Source: BMS3ABIN04 sp965554225 (GTDB lineage: Bacteria > Bacteroidota > Ignavibacteria > Ignavibacteriales > Melioribacteraceae). Taken from it: 64,000 nucleotides of DNA. Each line of letters opens with the position of its first letter. The stretch's first letter is position 1. Under the pieces are notes generated by a model. That model was not told the origin of the DNA, did no database searches, and saw only the letters and a list, made by a program, of their open reading frames with translations. The stretch covers positions 1 through 64,000 of the forward strand of contig CBEVZC010000002.1 of NCBI GenBank assembly GCA_965554225.1, given 5' to 3'. This document shows positions 18,407 to 27,586 of this stretch, piece by piece. The position numbers and the translations under genes were made by a program.

Positions 18407-19171
18407 TTATAAGCTTTCTGCCGGTAATTCTTCTTTGGTTAACCAATCATAACCTTTTTCTTCAAGCTCTAAGGCTAAATCCTTCGTTCCGGATTTAACT
18501 ATTTTACCATTGTAAAGTACGTGAACAAAATCGGGGACAATATAGTCCAAAAGTCTTTGATAATGAGTAACCAAAATAACAGCGTTTTTATCTGAACGGA
18601 AAACGTTTACACCCTTTGAAACTATTTTTAATGCGTCAATATCCAAACCGGAATCCGTTTCATCTAAAACAGCTAATTTAGGATTGAGCATTAACATTTG
18701 AAGAATTTCATTTCTCTTTTTTTCGCCGCCCGAAAATCCTTGATTAACCGGTCGGGAAATTAAGGATGGATCCATATTAAGAACTTTTGCTTTTGCTTTA
18801 ATTAATTCGAGAAAGTCTTTTGCACTAAATTCAGGTAAACCTCGGTATTTTCTAATTTCATTTAGCGCTGTCTGTAAGAAAGAAATATTACTAATGCCGG
18901 GAATTTCGATTGGGTATTGAAAAGCTAAAAACAATCCTTCCCTTGCCCTGTCTTCCGGAGCCAGATCCAATAAATCTTTCCCTTCAAAAATTAATTTTCC
19001 TTGCGTTACATCATAAGCTTCGTGGCCTGCTAAAACATTTGCAAGAGTACTTTTGCCGGAACCGTTCGGGCCCATAATTGCGTGAACTTCTCCTGCGTTA
19101 ACATCAAGATTTATTCCTCTTAATATTTCTTTTCCCTCAATGTTTGCGTGTAAATTTCTAATTTTAATCAT
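18407..19171 (-). CDS. sufC: Fe-S assembly ATPase SufC
   Basis: 254 residues, a full ABC ATPase. Walker A is GPNGSGKST (34-42), the signature is FSGGEKKRNE (around 150), and Walker B is LAVLDETDSGLD (around 172). The DETDSGLD form and the GGEKKR signature are specific to SufC rather than transporters, and there is no membrane partner nearby. It powers conformational change in the SufBCD scaffold. Spacing of 48 bases to sufB and 54 bases to sufD fits a single transcript. Confidence 0.96.
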   Translation of the reverse strand: MIKIRNLHANIEGKEILRGINLDVNAGEVHAIMGPNGSGKSTLANVLAGHEAYDVTQGKLIFEGKDLLDLAPEDRAREGLFLAFQYPIEIPGISNISFLQTALNEIRKYRGLPEFSAKDFLELIKAKAKVLNMDPSLISRPVNQGFSGGEKKRNEILQMLMLNPKLAVLDETDSGLDIDALKIVSKGVNVFRSDKNAVILVTHYQRLLDYIVPDFVHVLYNGKIVKSGTKDLALELEEKGYDWLTKEELPAESL

Positions 19172-19219
19172 TTATTTTATTCCTTAACATATTAAATTTA
19201 ATAGATATTACGTGTTTAA

Positions 19220-20677
19220 TTAACCAACGCTTCCTTCTAGACTAATGGCTAAAAGTTTTTGAGCTTCCACGGCAAATTCCATTGGAAGCTCTTTAAAGAC
19301 TTCCTTACAAAAACCGTTAACAATCATATTTACCGCATCTTCCGTAGAAATACCGCGCTGGTTTAAGTAAAATATTTGGTCATCGCTTACTTTAGAAGTT
19401 GTAGCTTCGTGTTCAACAATAGCCGTATCATTATTGACTTCAATATATGGGAAAGTATGAGCTCCGCATTTGTTTCCCATCAGCATCGAATCGCATTGGG
19501 AAAAATTACGGGCATTATCAGCATTTTTCCCAACTCTAACCAAACCTCGGTAAGAGTTATCACTTCTCCCGGCTGAAATACCTTTTGAAATAATTGTGCT
19601 GCGGGTATTTTTACCGAGATGAATCATTTTGGTCCCGGTATCTGCCTGCTGATAGTTGTTTGTGACCGCAACCGAATAGAACTCGCCTACGGAATTATCG
19701 CCTTGTAAAATACAGCTTGGGTATTTCCAAGTAACCGCAGAACCGGTTTCCACTTGCGTCCACGATATTTTTGCATTGGTTTTACAAATACCACGTTTGG
19801 TTACAAAATTATAAATTCCGCCTTTTCCTTCTTTATCGCCCGGGTACCAATTTTGAACAGTAGAATATTTTATTCCCGCATTATCAAGCGCAACTAATTC
19901 TACTACGGCAGCGTGTAGTTGATTCTCATCTCTCATTGGAGCCGTACATCCTTCCAAGTAGCTTACATAACTTCCTTCATCGGCTATGATCAATGTTCTT
20001 TCAAATTGTCCGGTATTCATAGCGTTTATTCTAAAATATGTAGAAAGTTCCATTGGGCAGCGGACTCCCTTTGGAATATAGACAAAAGATCCGTCGCTAA
20101 AAACAGCTGCATTTAGCGAAGCGTAAAAATTATCGGTATACGGAACAACCGAACCGAGATATTTTTTTACTAAGTTGGGGTGATTTTGTATTGCTTCCGA
20201 AATCGGACAAAATATTATCCCTTTTTCCGATAGAGTTTCTCTGAATGTTGTTGCGACTGAAACGGAATCAAAAACCGCATCCACGGCAACGCCGGCAAGT
20301 GTTTTTTGCTCATCAATTGGAATGCCCAATTTTTCAAAAGTAGCAATAAGCTCAGGATCAACTTCGTCTAAGCTCTCATATTCCGGCTTTTTCTTTGGTT
20401 CGGCGAAATATCTTATATCCTGAAATTTTACTTCCGGATATTTTACTTTCGGCCATTTGGGTTCGGTTAGTGTAAGCCAATGTTTATATGCTTTAAGTCT
20501 CCATTCCGTCATCCATCCGGGTTCTTTCTTTTTAGCGGAAATTTTTCTGATTATATCTTCATTTAAACCAATGGGAAATTCTTCCTCTTCAATGTCACTT
20601 ACAAATCCCCACTTATATTCAGAATTGGTTAAGTCTTCAACAACTTTCATATCATCGCTTTTCTGTTCTTCGCTCAT
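19220..20677 (-). CDS. sufB: Fe-S cluster scaffold subunit SufB
   Basis: About 485 residues. It shows the SufB N-terminal segment ([16 protein letters not shown]), the beta-helix core ([37 protein letters not shown]) and the conserved C-terminal [30 protein letters not shown] region with its Cys and Glu involved in cluster assembly. It is the first gene of the operon. The ATG at 20677 follows AAAGGTAAAGA and is preferred over an in-frame TTG at 20701, which would add eight residues. The promoter and dyad at 20741-20775 lie about 65 bases upstream. Confidence 0.95.
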   Translation of the reverse strand: MSEEQKSDDMKVVEDLTNSEYKWGFVSDIEEEEFPIGLNEDIIRKISAKKKEPGWMTEWRLKAYKHWLTLTEPKWPKVKYPEVKFQDIRYFAEPKKKPEYESLDEVDPELIATFEKLGIPIDEQKTLAGVAVDAVFDSVSVATTFRETLSEKGIIFCPISEAIQNHPNLVKKYLGSVVPYTDNFYASLNAAVFSDGSFVYIPKGVRCPMELSTYFRINAMNTGQFERTLIIADEGSYVSYLEGCTAPMRDENQLHAAVVELVALDNAGIKYSTVQNWYPGDKEGKGGIYNFVTKRGICKTNAKISWTQVETGSAVTWKYPSCILQGDNSVGEFYSVAVTNNYQQADTGTKMIHLGKNTRSTIISKGISAGRSDNSYRGLVRVGKNADNARNFSQCDSMLMGNKCGAHTFPYIEVNNDTAIVEHEATTSKVSDDQIFYLNQRGISTEDAVNMIVNGFCKEVFKELPMEFAVEAQKLLAISLEGSVG

Positions 20678-20740
20678 TTCTTTACCTTTTTTGATATCCA
20701 AATTTCATTTATAATCGACAATAAAATTTTAATTGTGCAT

Positions 20741-20775
20741 GAAACGTAATCAATCTTGCAAAAAAAGTCAAGATT
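20741..20775 (-). promoter_or_regulatory. Candidate suf operon promoter with overlapping dyad operator
   Basis: On the minus strand TTGACT (20766-20771) and TACGTT (20743-20748) are separated by exactly 17 bases. A perfect 7-bp inverted repeat, AATCTTG at 20752-20758 and CAAGATT at 20769-20775 on the plus strand, covers the -35 box and spacer. This fits repression by a dimeric regulator, most simply the Rrf2 protein at the operon end. The rest of the spacer 20678-21110 (about 430 bases) is AT-rich, and I see no gene in it. Confidence 0.5.
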
Positions 20776-21110
20776 AAAACTTCGGACAAAAACACCCATT
20801 AGTTTAAGTGGAAAAAATTACGATTATTTGAGAAAAGAAAGAAGAAAGTATTAATAAAAAAACCTGAGCAAATTTTAAAAATGCAAGGTAAATCTCCAAA
20901 ATCGTTATAAAGCGTAATAATTTAAAAATCCGGAATTTTTAGTATTTCATGTAAGTCAATTATAATAAATACTTATCTATACCCATGAAAATTTACTTTG
21001 TACCCGATAAATTGTATTTTAATAAATATTTTGCTAATTTATTTTTTATTCCGTTTTTCAGTCCCAAATAGGTAATTACATTTCCATTTATTAATGCTTT
21101 GGAGGCATCT

Positions 21111-22814
21111 ATGAAAAAATTATTACTCACCATTTTTATACTCTTAATTTCAGGTAGTTTATTTGCTCAAAATGTTTGGAACGAAGTTTGGAATTTGCAG
21201 CAAGTCCCTTTTCAGCCGATAAACAGCGGATCGGAATTTGCAAAAGTTATTGCTGGTTTTGATACTGACGGAGATGGCCGGGGCGAATTTATTACCGGCA
21301 CCTCTGATATGGATAGTAATTTTGTTTATATGTACGAGGCAACTGGCGATAATACATATGAATTAGTTTGGTCTTATAAATTTCCGGTGGCGGGAAATAG
21401 TTGGTTTGCAGCAGCCGTAGGTGATGTTGATAATAACGGTAAAGTCGATATTGTTCTGGGGTGGCCTTCTATTCCATCCGATGGATTACCCAATCCCCCA
21501 AGAGTTTTTACTTTTGAGTGGAACGGCGTAAACGGTGAAAATAAATATGGGAAGGAACAAGCTGATGGAACTTTTAATCCTACAAGTCAAACCCACTTTG
21601 ATGTACCGGATAATACCGATTGGAGACCATATAGTATGTCGATTGAAGATGTTGATAAGGATGGTAAAAATGAGCTTGTTATTGGAGTTAGACAAGGGGG
21701 CAGAGGCAGAGAAGTGTTGGTTGCTTCCGTAACAGGCGGAGACCTTTCAGCTTTCGGGCAGTGGAATATAGAGTATAATTTCCAGAATGCTGAAAACGGA
21801 TCAAACTTTGCAACTGTAACCGGCGATCTTGATAATGATGGCAATACGGATATTTTTGAAATGGTTTGGAATAAGTTTACGCTAAGAATGTTTGAAGTTA
21901 CCGGAGCAGATACTTATGAGCATGTTAATGATTTGGAACAAATTTACGCTGCTCAAGATATTGATTATGGTTCTCTAGATGGAGTAAGAATTGCCGATGT
22001 AAATGGTGACGGTAAGAACGAAATGTTTATTGCCGGAACCGAACCTCAAAGCACAGTATTCATTGTTCAGAATATTACTGATATATCGGCAATAACAGCA
22101 GCGGATATTGTTGAATTTTATCATATCCCGAAAAATATTAAACCGAACGGATCGGTTGCAGATGGTAAATTCAGGAATATGGTAATTGCAGATCCCGACC
22201 AAGACGGTAAAATGGATTTGTTGATTGCAGGTGAAAGAAACGGTCAAATTTTTGATCTTGAATACAAGGGTTCGGGTGATATGGCTGATTCAACTAATTG
22301 GGAACTAACCGTAGCTTACGATTCTTACGCCAAAGCTTCTGCAGAACTCGATGCAGATTCCGCTTCTAAATTAACTCCGCGTCTTTACTATGGTAGTTTT
22401 GCCGGAGATATGGATGGCGATGGTTTAGATGAATACGTATTTGTAAATTATAGTACCGATAAAGATATTTGGCCGAATGATTCTTATGTAGTTGTTATCG
22501 AAGCAGATAAAGCAACAGGCGTGGAACAAATTAATAATCTCGTCCCTAAGTCTGTAAAATTAAGTCAAAATTATCCGAATCCGTTTAATCCGGCAACCAA
22601 TATCGCTTTTTCCATTCCGGAAAACACTTCTCATGTAAGCTTGGAAGTTTACGATATTTTAGGGAGAGTTGTTAGAACGTTGGTGGATAAAGATATGGCT
22701 GCGGGGAACTATAACGTAAACTTTGATGCTTCTCAATTACCGAGTGGAATTTATATATATAAACTTTCTACAAATGTCGGTACCAAAACAATGAAAATGG
22801 TTTTGCAGAAGTAA
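21111..22814 (+). CDS. Secreted FG-GAP/VCBS repeat protein with T9SS sorting domain
   Basis: About 567 residues. A signal peptide (MKKLLLTIFILL, cleavage near SGSLFAQ) is followed by a beta-propeller of FG-GAP-type repeats with calcium-binding-like loops such as FDTDGDGRGEF, DVDNNGKVDI, DVDKDGKNEL, DLDNDGNTDI, DVNGDGKNEM, DPDQDGKMDL and DMDGDGLDEY. The C-terminal sorting domain runs from SQNYPNPFNPAT to the final KMVLQK, again a type IX secretion signal. The protein is probably surface-exposed; integrin-like propellers mediate binding, and no enzymatic motif is seen. The start is ATG 21111, with GGAGG five bases upstream; an in-frame TTG at 21099 would overlap this site. The gene is monocistronic, ending in a hairpin at 22834-22862. 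Confidence 0.87.
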   Translation: MKKLLLTIFILLISGSLFAQNVWNEVWNLQQVPFQPINSGSEFAKVIAGFDTDGDGRGEFITGTSDMDSNFVYMYEATGDNTYELVWSYKFPVAGNSWFAAAVGDVDNNGKVDIVLGWPSIPSDGLPNPPRVFTFEWNGVNGENKYGKEQADGTFNPTSQTHFDVPDNTDWRPYSMSIEDVDKDGKNELVIGVRQGGRGREVLVASVTGGDLSAFGQWNIEYNFQNAENGSNFATVTGDLDNDGNTDIFEMVWNKFTLRMFEVTGADTYEHVNDLEQIYAAQDIDYGSLDGVRIADVNGDGKNEMFIAGTEPQSTVFIVQNITDISAITAADIVEFYHIPKNIKPNGSVADGKFRNMVIADPDQDGKMDLLIAGERNGQIFDLEYKGSGDMADSTNWELTVAYDSYAKASAELDADSASKLTPRLYYGSFAGDMDGDGLDEYVFVNYSTDKDIWPNDSYVVVIEADKATGVEQINNLVPKSVKLSQNYPNPFNPATNIAFSIPENTSHVSLEVYDILGRVVRTLVDKDMAAGNYNVNFDASQLPSGIYIYKLSTNVGTKTMKMVLQK

Positions 22815-22833
22815 ACTGCATTTATTTGACTTT

Positions 22834-22868
22834 AACCTCCGGGAATAAGCTTTCCGGGGGTTATAATG
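22834..22868 (+). terminator. Hairpin terminator after the FG-GAP gene
   Basis: An 11-bp stem (AACCTCCGGGA with TTCCGGGGGTT, two G-T pairs) with a 7-nt loop lies 20 bases after the stop, followed by ATAATGTTTTT. The T-run is slightly displaced from the stem. Confidence 0.6.
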
Positions 22869-22939
22869 TTTTTCAATTCTTAATTTGATAATTGCCTATA
22901 AGAAAAATTTTATTTTAACCGGTTTAGTTTTTTGTAAAT

Positions 22940-23668
22940 TCAAATTTCTCTTTGTCTAATAATCTCAAAAAGTAAAATTCCCGTAGCTACCGATACGTTC
23001 AAACTTTGGATTTTCCCTTTCATCGGAATCTCGGCAAGGAAATCGCAATTCTCTGCTATAAGCCGTCTAATTCCTTTTTCTTCGTTACCTACAACAAGAG
23101 CAATTGGACCGGAAAAATCTATTTCAGTATAATTTTTATTATCTCCTAATTTGGAACCTACAATCCAATAATTTTCCTTTTTAAGTATTTTAATTACATC
23201 AACCAAATTAGACTCGCGGCAAATTTTGAGATGGGAAATTGCGCCGGCTGATGTTTTTGATACCGTTTCATTAATTGGAGCTGTGTTTCTGATTGACATA
23301 ATTATACCGTCAACACCGGCAGCTTCCGCCGTTCTGAATATTGCCCCGAGATTGTGCGGATCTTGTACGGAGTCGATTAATAGTAAAAGCGGGGCAGGCT
23401 TTTTAGATGCGATGTTCAAAATTTGATTTAATGAATAAAGCTGCTTGTCACTAATTTCAGCTACTATTCCTTGAGTATTTTCTTTAGGGGCAAGAGTTTT
23501 AAATTTACTACTGGAAATTTGTGAAACCCGGACTCCCTTTTTCTTTGCAAGTTTTTTAATATCGTTTATTATTCGCGAGTGCTGATTATAAAGCAAATAT
23601 ATTTGGCTTACACCTGCATCGGATTTTAGCGCTTCAAGAATAGGTTTTCTTCCATAAATTCTTTTCAT
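22940..23668 (-). CDS. rlmB: TrmH/SpoU-family RNA 2'-O-methyltransferase (RlmB type)
   Basis: 242 residues. An N-terminal SpoU substrate-binding domain (YGRKPILEALKSD) is joined to a SPOUT knot domain with motif 1 DSVQDPHNLGAIFRTAEA, motif 2 LVVGNEEKGIRRL and motif 3 IPMKGKIQSLNVSVATGILL. It methylates a ribose 2'-OH using SAM. The length and N-domain fit RlmB, which modifies 23S rRNA G2251 in E. coli, although tRNA-directed relatives cannot be excluded. The start overlaps the hisS stop by four bases (ATGA), so the two are translationally coupled. Confidence 0.9.
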   Translation of the reverse strand: MKRIYGRKPILEALKSDAGVSQIYLLYNQHSRIINDIKKLAKKKGVRVSQISSSKFKTLAPKENTQGIVAEISDKQLYSLNQILNIASKKPAPLLLLIDSVQDPHNLGAIFRTAEAAGVDGIIMSIRNTAPINETVSKTSAGAISHLKICRESNLVDVIKILKKENYWIVGSKLGDNKNYTEIDFSGPIALVVGNEEKGIRRLIAENCDFLAEIPMKGKIQSLNVSVATGILLFEIIRQREI

Positions 23669-24930
23669 TTTTTGCGTTCTATTCTTTTTGCTATGTCGCT
23701 CAAATTATCTAAACTTATTTCTTCCTGTTCGCCGGTTTGCATGTTTTTTAATACCGCTGCATTTCTCAACAATTCGTCACCGCCTATCATTAATACAAAA
23801 TTCGAATTTAATCTGTTTGCTTCTCTCATTTGTGCTTTTACACTGCGCAACAGGTAATCCAGCTCGGTAACAAGTCCGTTTTGTCTTAGAAAATTTGCAA
23901 TTGCGAAAACCTTATCTTTCTTATCCTTATCAAGCCTGACTAAATAAACGTCCAATTCTTCATCTTTTAGATTTAGGCATTTTTCATTTTCGCAGGCGAG
24001 AAGAATTCTTTCCATTCCCGCAGCAAATCCCGTTGCCGGAACAGGTTTACCGCCAAGCTGTTCTATCAATAAATTATATCTTCCGCCACCGCACAGAGCG
24101 CTTTGTGCGCCCACACTTTTGCTGATTATTTCAAATGTAGTATTTGTATAATAGTCTAATCCTCTAACAAGTTTATGATCGACGGTAAACGGAATGTTTG
24201 ATTCGCTTAGTAACTGTTTTACGTTTGCAAAATGTTCACGGCTTTCGTCGTCAAGATAATCTAAGATTGTGGGAGCTTCAGCCATTATTTTTTGGTCGAC
24301 TTCATTTTTGCTATCAAAGATTCTAAGTATATTGGTCTTAAATCTTTTCCGACTGTCTTCCGATAATGAATCCAGTTTGCTGCCAAGATATTTACGAAGC
24401 TCTTCCTTGTATCTTTCCCTGGATGTTGGAATACCAAGTGAGTTTATTTTTATTTCAAAGTTCTTAAGTCCTAAGTTTTTAAGAATATTATGAGCGATGA
24501 TAATTATTTCTGCATCTACAATCGGATCGTTGCTTCCAATTGCTTCTGCTCCGAACTGGTGAAATTGTCTTAATCTTCCGGCTTGCGGTCTTTCCTGTCT
24601 GAACATTGGTGAGATATAAAACAACTTATAGAAGTTTGCTTTCTTATTTAATTCATGTTCAATAAAAGCTCTAACAACCGAAGCTGTCATTTCGGGTTTT
24701 AATGTAACACTTGTCCCGCTTCTATCGGTAAAAGTGTACATTTCTTTACTTACAATGTCTGTCGCTTCGCCAATCCCACGGCTGAACAAAGCAGTCTCCT
24801 CAAAAATAGGTGTTCTGATTTCTTTAAAGTTAAAAAGAACCATTTCCTGTTCAACCAGTAATTCCAAGTGTTTCCATAATTTTATGTTTTCAGGTAAAAT
24901 ATCTTTTGTACCGGCAATTGCTTTTATCAT
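23665..24930 (-). CDS. hisS: Histidyl-tRNA synthetase
   Basis: 421 residues, a class II aminoacyl-tRNA synthetase. It shows TLKPEMTASVVRAFI, motif 2 FRQERPQAGRLRQFHQFG, the histidine-specific RGLDYYTNTTFE and LCGGGRYNLL segments, and a C-terminal anticodon-binding domain (LDVYLVRLDKD onward). It charges tRNA-His in the cytoplasm. It is first in a two-gene unit with rlmB. The ATG at 24930 begins MIKAIAGTKDILP, the usual N-terminus of the family. The 156 bases upstream, up to the EIIA gene, hold no visible gene. Confidence 0.96.
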   Translation of the reverse strand: MIKAIAGTKDILPENIKLWKHLELLVEQEMVLFNFKEIRTPIFEETALFSRGIGEATDIVSKEMYTFTDRSGTSVTLKPEMTASVVRAFIEHELNKKANFYKLFYISPMFRQERPQAGRLRQFHQFGAEAIGSNDPIVDAEIIIIAHNILKNLGLKNFEIKINSLGIPTSRERYKEELRKYLGSKLDSLSEDSRKRFKTNILRIFDSKNEVDQKIMAEAPTILDYLDDESREHFANVKQLLSESNIPFTVDHKLVRGLDYYTNTTFEIISKSVGAQSALCGGGRYNLLIEQLGGKPVPATGFAAGMERILLACENEKCLNLKDEELDVYLVRLDKDKKDKVFAIANFLRQNGLVTELDYLLRSVKAQMREANRLNSNFVLMIGGDELLRNAAVLKNMQTGEQEEISLDNLSDIAKRIERKK

Positions 24931-25086
24931 GATATCTCATATAATATTTTTATGTACTTTAAAATAATTAAGGAATAAATATAACCTTTATAGAAAGGCA
25001 ATTCAATTGAATAAAGATTGTACTATTGAAAATTTGGAATGAAAGATTGGAGTATTTGCAGCAGGTTTCCAGTTAAAACGTATTTG

Positions 25087-25548
25087 TTAGAATTTTTTTT
25101 CTTCTTCAACAAAATAATTATGAATTTCCTCTGCCGAATTTGCGTTCAATAAATTCTCTCTGAATGAATCATCGTTCATCATCCGTGAGATTCTGCTTAA
25201 AAGTTTTATGTGTGCGGCAACCATGTCTTCTTTACCAACAAGCAGGAATATCAATCTTACAGGTTGATCATCCAGCGCTTCAAAATCAATCGGTTCCCGG
25301 GTTTTTCCGAAAGCCACTATTGTTTCTTTAACGCTGTTTGTTTTTCCATGCGGAATCGCAAAACCTTTGCCAACACCTGTTGACATGATTTTCTCTCTCT
25401 CAAGAACAATAGACCTCACAGCTTCCAAGTCCAAAACTCTTTCATCATCTTTGAATAGATCTATCAGTTCATTTATCACTTCCTTTTTAATCGTATTCTT
25501 CATTTTTGGAATAATTTTATCCGGCTTTAGCAATTCTGAAATTTTCAT
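25087..25548 (-). CDS. PTS EIIA type-2 domain protein (PtsN-like)
   Basis: About 153 residues forming one PTS EIIA type-2 domain (fructose/mannitol/nitrogen class). The phosphorylatable histidine lies in GKGFAIPHGKT, and PVRLIFLLVGKEDMVAAH with LLSRISRMM complete the fold. As a single-domain protein with no permease nearby it more likely regulates (PtsN type) than transports sugar. ATG 25548 follows AGGACATTTAAAA and is preferred; an in-frame TTG at 25566 would add six residues. A well-spaced promoter is present about 40 bases upstream. Confidence 0.87.
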   Translation of the reverse strand: MKISELLKPDKIIPKMKNTIKKEVINELIDLFKDDERVLDLEAVRSIVLEREKIMSTGVGKGFAIPHGKTNSVKETIVAFGKTREPIDFEALDDQPVRLIFLLVGKEDMVAAHIKLLSRISRMMNDDSFRENLLNANSAEEIHNYFVEEEKKF

Positions 25549-25585
25549 TTTTAAATGTCCTAACAATCAAAAAATAAGTGAATAC

Positions 25586-25617
25586 GAAACTTATAAAAGG
25601 TATTATTGATTATCAAT
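25586..25617 (-). promoter_or_regulatory. Candidate promoter of the EIIA gene
   Basis: On the minus strand TTGATA (25611-25616) and TAAGTT (25588-25593) have a 17-base spacer. The -35 box lies in a perfect 6-bp palindrome with a one-base centre (25605-25617). The extended -10, TAAGTTTC, resembles TACGTTTC at the suf promoter. The remaining spacer to 25884 is AT-rich and shows no gene. Confidence 0.4.
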
Positions 25618-25884
25618 TTATTAAGGAAGTTAATTTTTATTATAAACTTTTATCCCTCTATTTATACTTAAAACAATAAGTTACAACCTCATAAAATATT
25701 CCGGCTTTTTAAAAATAGTTCAATGCTTTCCGGTAAATGCCGTTGTAAGAAATATTCACATGTTAATTGTTTTAGAATTATGAAATAAATTTTTTAATTA
25801 ACAGAATTATATACTATAGAATCTTGCCAACGGGTAAATAATAGCTTAATTTTATGGCTAAATGAAAACAAGATTGAGGTAAAA

Positions 25885-27585
25885 ATGGATATTCAAAACA
25901 AAACTGTATTAGTGCTTGGGGCATGGGGTTTAGTTGGAAATGCCGTAACTCGAAAACTAGTTGGTGAAAAACCTAAAAAGATTATTGTGACATCTCTGCA
26001 AAAAAAAGAAATTGAAGAGGAAATAGAGAAATTAGAAAAAGAATTTCCGCAATTACCGGCTGATTATTTTATTCCCTGGTGGGGAAATATTTTTGTTAGG
26101 AATGAATTCAAAGATACAAACAGGTATGAATTACTTGAAGACCCCGCTAAAAGAAAGGTTTTATTGAAAGATATAATGGAGGAACTTACGCCTCAGATTC
26201 TAGAGAATTCTTCAATTTACCAATTGCTTAGCCAATATAAACCCGATATAATTGTGGATTGTATAAATTCTGCAACCGGTATTGCATATCAGGATGTGTA
26301 CACAACGTATCATAAAATATCTACAATGATTTCTGAAGACCCTTCCAAAGAAGATATTATAACTGAAACGGAAAAATTGTTATGTACGCAATATATTCCG
26401 CAATTAATAAGACATATTCAGGTTCTTTATAACTCAATGAGCAAAGTAAATACCGAAATATATGTTAAAATTGGAACCAGCGGTACAGGCGGAATGGGCT
26501 TAAATATTCCGTATACTCACAGCGAGGAAAAACCCTCCAGGGTTCTACTTAGTAAATCTTCAGTTGCAGGAGCCCATACTTTACTGTTATTCTTAATGGG
26601 AAGAACGCCTGACGGCGCTATTACTAAAGAGATAAAGCCAACTGCGGCTATTGCCTGGAAAAAAATTACTTACGATGAAATCCGTAAAAGAGGTAAACCG
26701 ATTGAACTGTTCGATATCTCTCCGGCTGAGGCTATTAAGCTTGAGGATAAGTTGAAGCTTAAGATTGAAAGCAAATACAAATCGACCGGAGAAACCTTGA
26801 AATCCGTATTTATTGATACAGGTGAGAACGGAACTTTTTCACGCGGTGAATTTGAAACAATTTCTGCGCAAGGACAAATGGAATATGTTACTCCCGAAGA
26901 AATTGCAAGCGATGTTATTTTTGAAATTAAGGGCGGAAATACCGGTCACGATATTATTAATGCACTTGATAATGCAACTCTGGAGCCTACTTACAGAGCC
27001 GGTTTTCTGCAGCACATGGCTGTGGAAAAATTAGCCGAGTTAGAAAAAATTCATAATATAAGCAGTGTTGCTTTCGAATTACTCGGTCCGCCGAGATTAT
27101 CCAAACTTCTTCATGAAATTAATTTGATTAAGAACGTTACAACGTCGATGGAAAATATTCTTGAAAAAACTCCGGAAGAGCTTTCGCAAGATTTATTTAA
27201 TTTTGTTAAGGAAAATTCGAAGCTGAGAAGCGAAATAATTTCGATAGGAATTCCTATTCTTTTCCCGGACGGCAAAACTCTTCTTAGAGGAAATGAAATT
27301 AAAATTCCTCCGTTTAAAGGAGAAGACGAGCTCGATATCTCGGAGAAAAAAATTGATCTATGGTCAACAGACGGTTGGGTTGACTTAAGAGTAAGCAATA
27401 TTCGGAAATGGCAAAAGAGAATCAAAGCTTTAATTGATGAGGCAAATGCTATCTCTCCCGACGATACAAGTTCGATGCATGTAAGGACAAAAAGATATTG
27501 GGATAATTTTAAAGAAATAAATATCGGCAAAGTTGTTGGCTGGATATTTATTCACGAAGAGCAGGGAAGAAGAATGAAAGCATAA
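25885..27585 (+). CDS. Unassigned Rossmann-fold NAD(P)-binding protein
   Basis: 566 residues. The N-terminus (residues 7-25, VLVLGAWGLVGNAVTRKL) is a dinucleotide-binding beta-alpha-beta unit of the short-chain dehydrogenase/epimerase type. Further segments include KPDIIVDCINSATGIAYQD (about residue 114), a glycine-rich KIGTSGTGGMGLNIPYTH (about 195) and GGNTGHDIINALDNATLEP (about 350). The roughly 200 C-terminal residues are helical and end in SMHVRTKRYWDNFKEI. I do not recognise the family beyond the Rossmann fold, and no clear YxxxK pair fixes a mechanism. GAGGTAAAA lies ahead of ATG 25885. The stop is one base from the start of the racemase-like gene, so the two proteins are probably made together and may act on the same metabolite. 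Confidence 0.7.
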   Translation: MDIQNKTVLVLGAWGLVGNAVTRKLVGEKPKKIIVTSLQKKEIEEEIEKLEKEFPQLPADYFIPWWGNIFVRNEFKDTNRYELLEDPAKRKVLLKDIMEELTPQILENSSIYQLLSQYKPDIIVDCINSATGIAYQDVYTTYHKISTMISEDPSKEDIITETEKLLCTQYIPQLIRHIQVLYNSMSKVNTEIYVKIGTSGTGGMGLNIPYTHSEEKPSRVLLSKSSVAGAHTLLLFLMGRTPDGAITKEIKPTAAIAWKKITYDEIRKRGKPIELFDISPAEAIKLEDKLKLKIESKYKSTGETLKSVFIDTGENGTFSRGEFETISAQGQMEYVTPEEIASDVIFEIKGGNTGHDIINALDNATLEPTYRAGFLQHMAVEKLAELEKIHNISSVAFELLGPPRLSKLLHEINLIKNVTTSMENILEKTPEELSQDLFNFVKENSKLRSEIISIGIPILFPDGKTLLRGNEIKIPPFKGEDELDISEKKIDLWSTDGWVDLRVSNIRKWQKRIKALIDEANAISPDDTSSMHVRTKRYWDNFKEINIGKVVGWIFIHEEQGRRMKA

Positions 27586-27586
27586 A

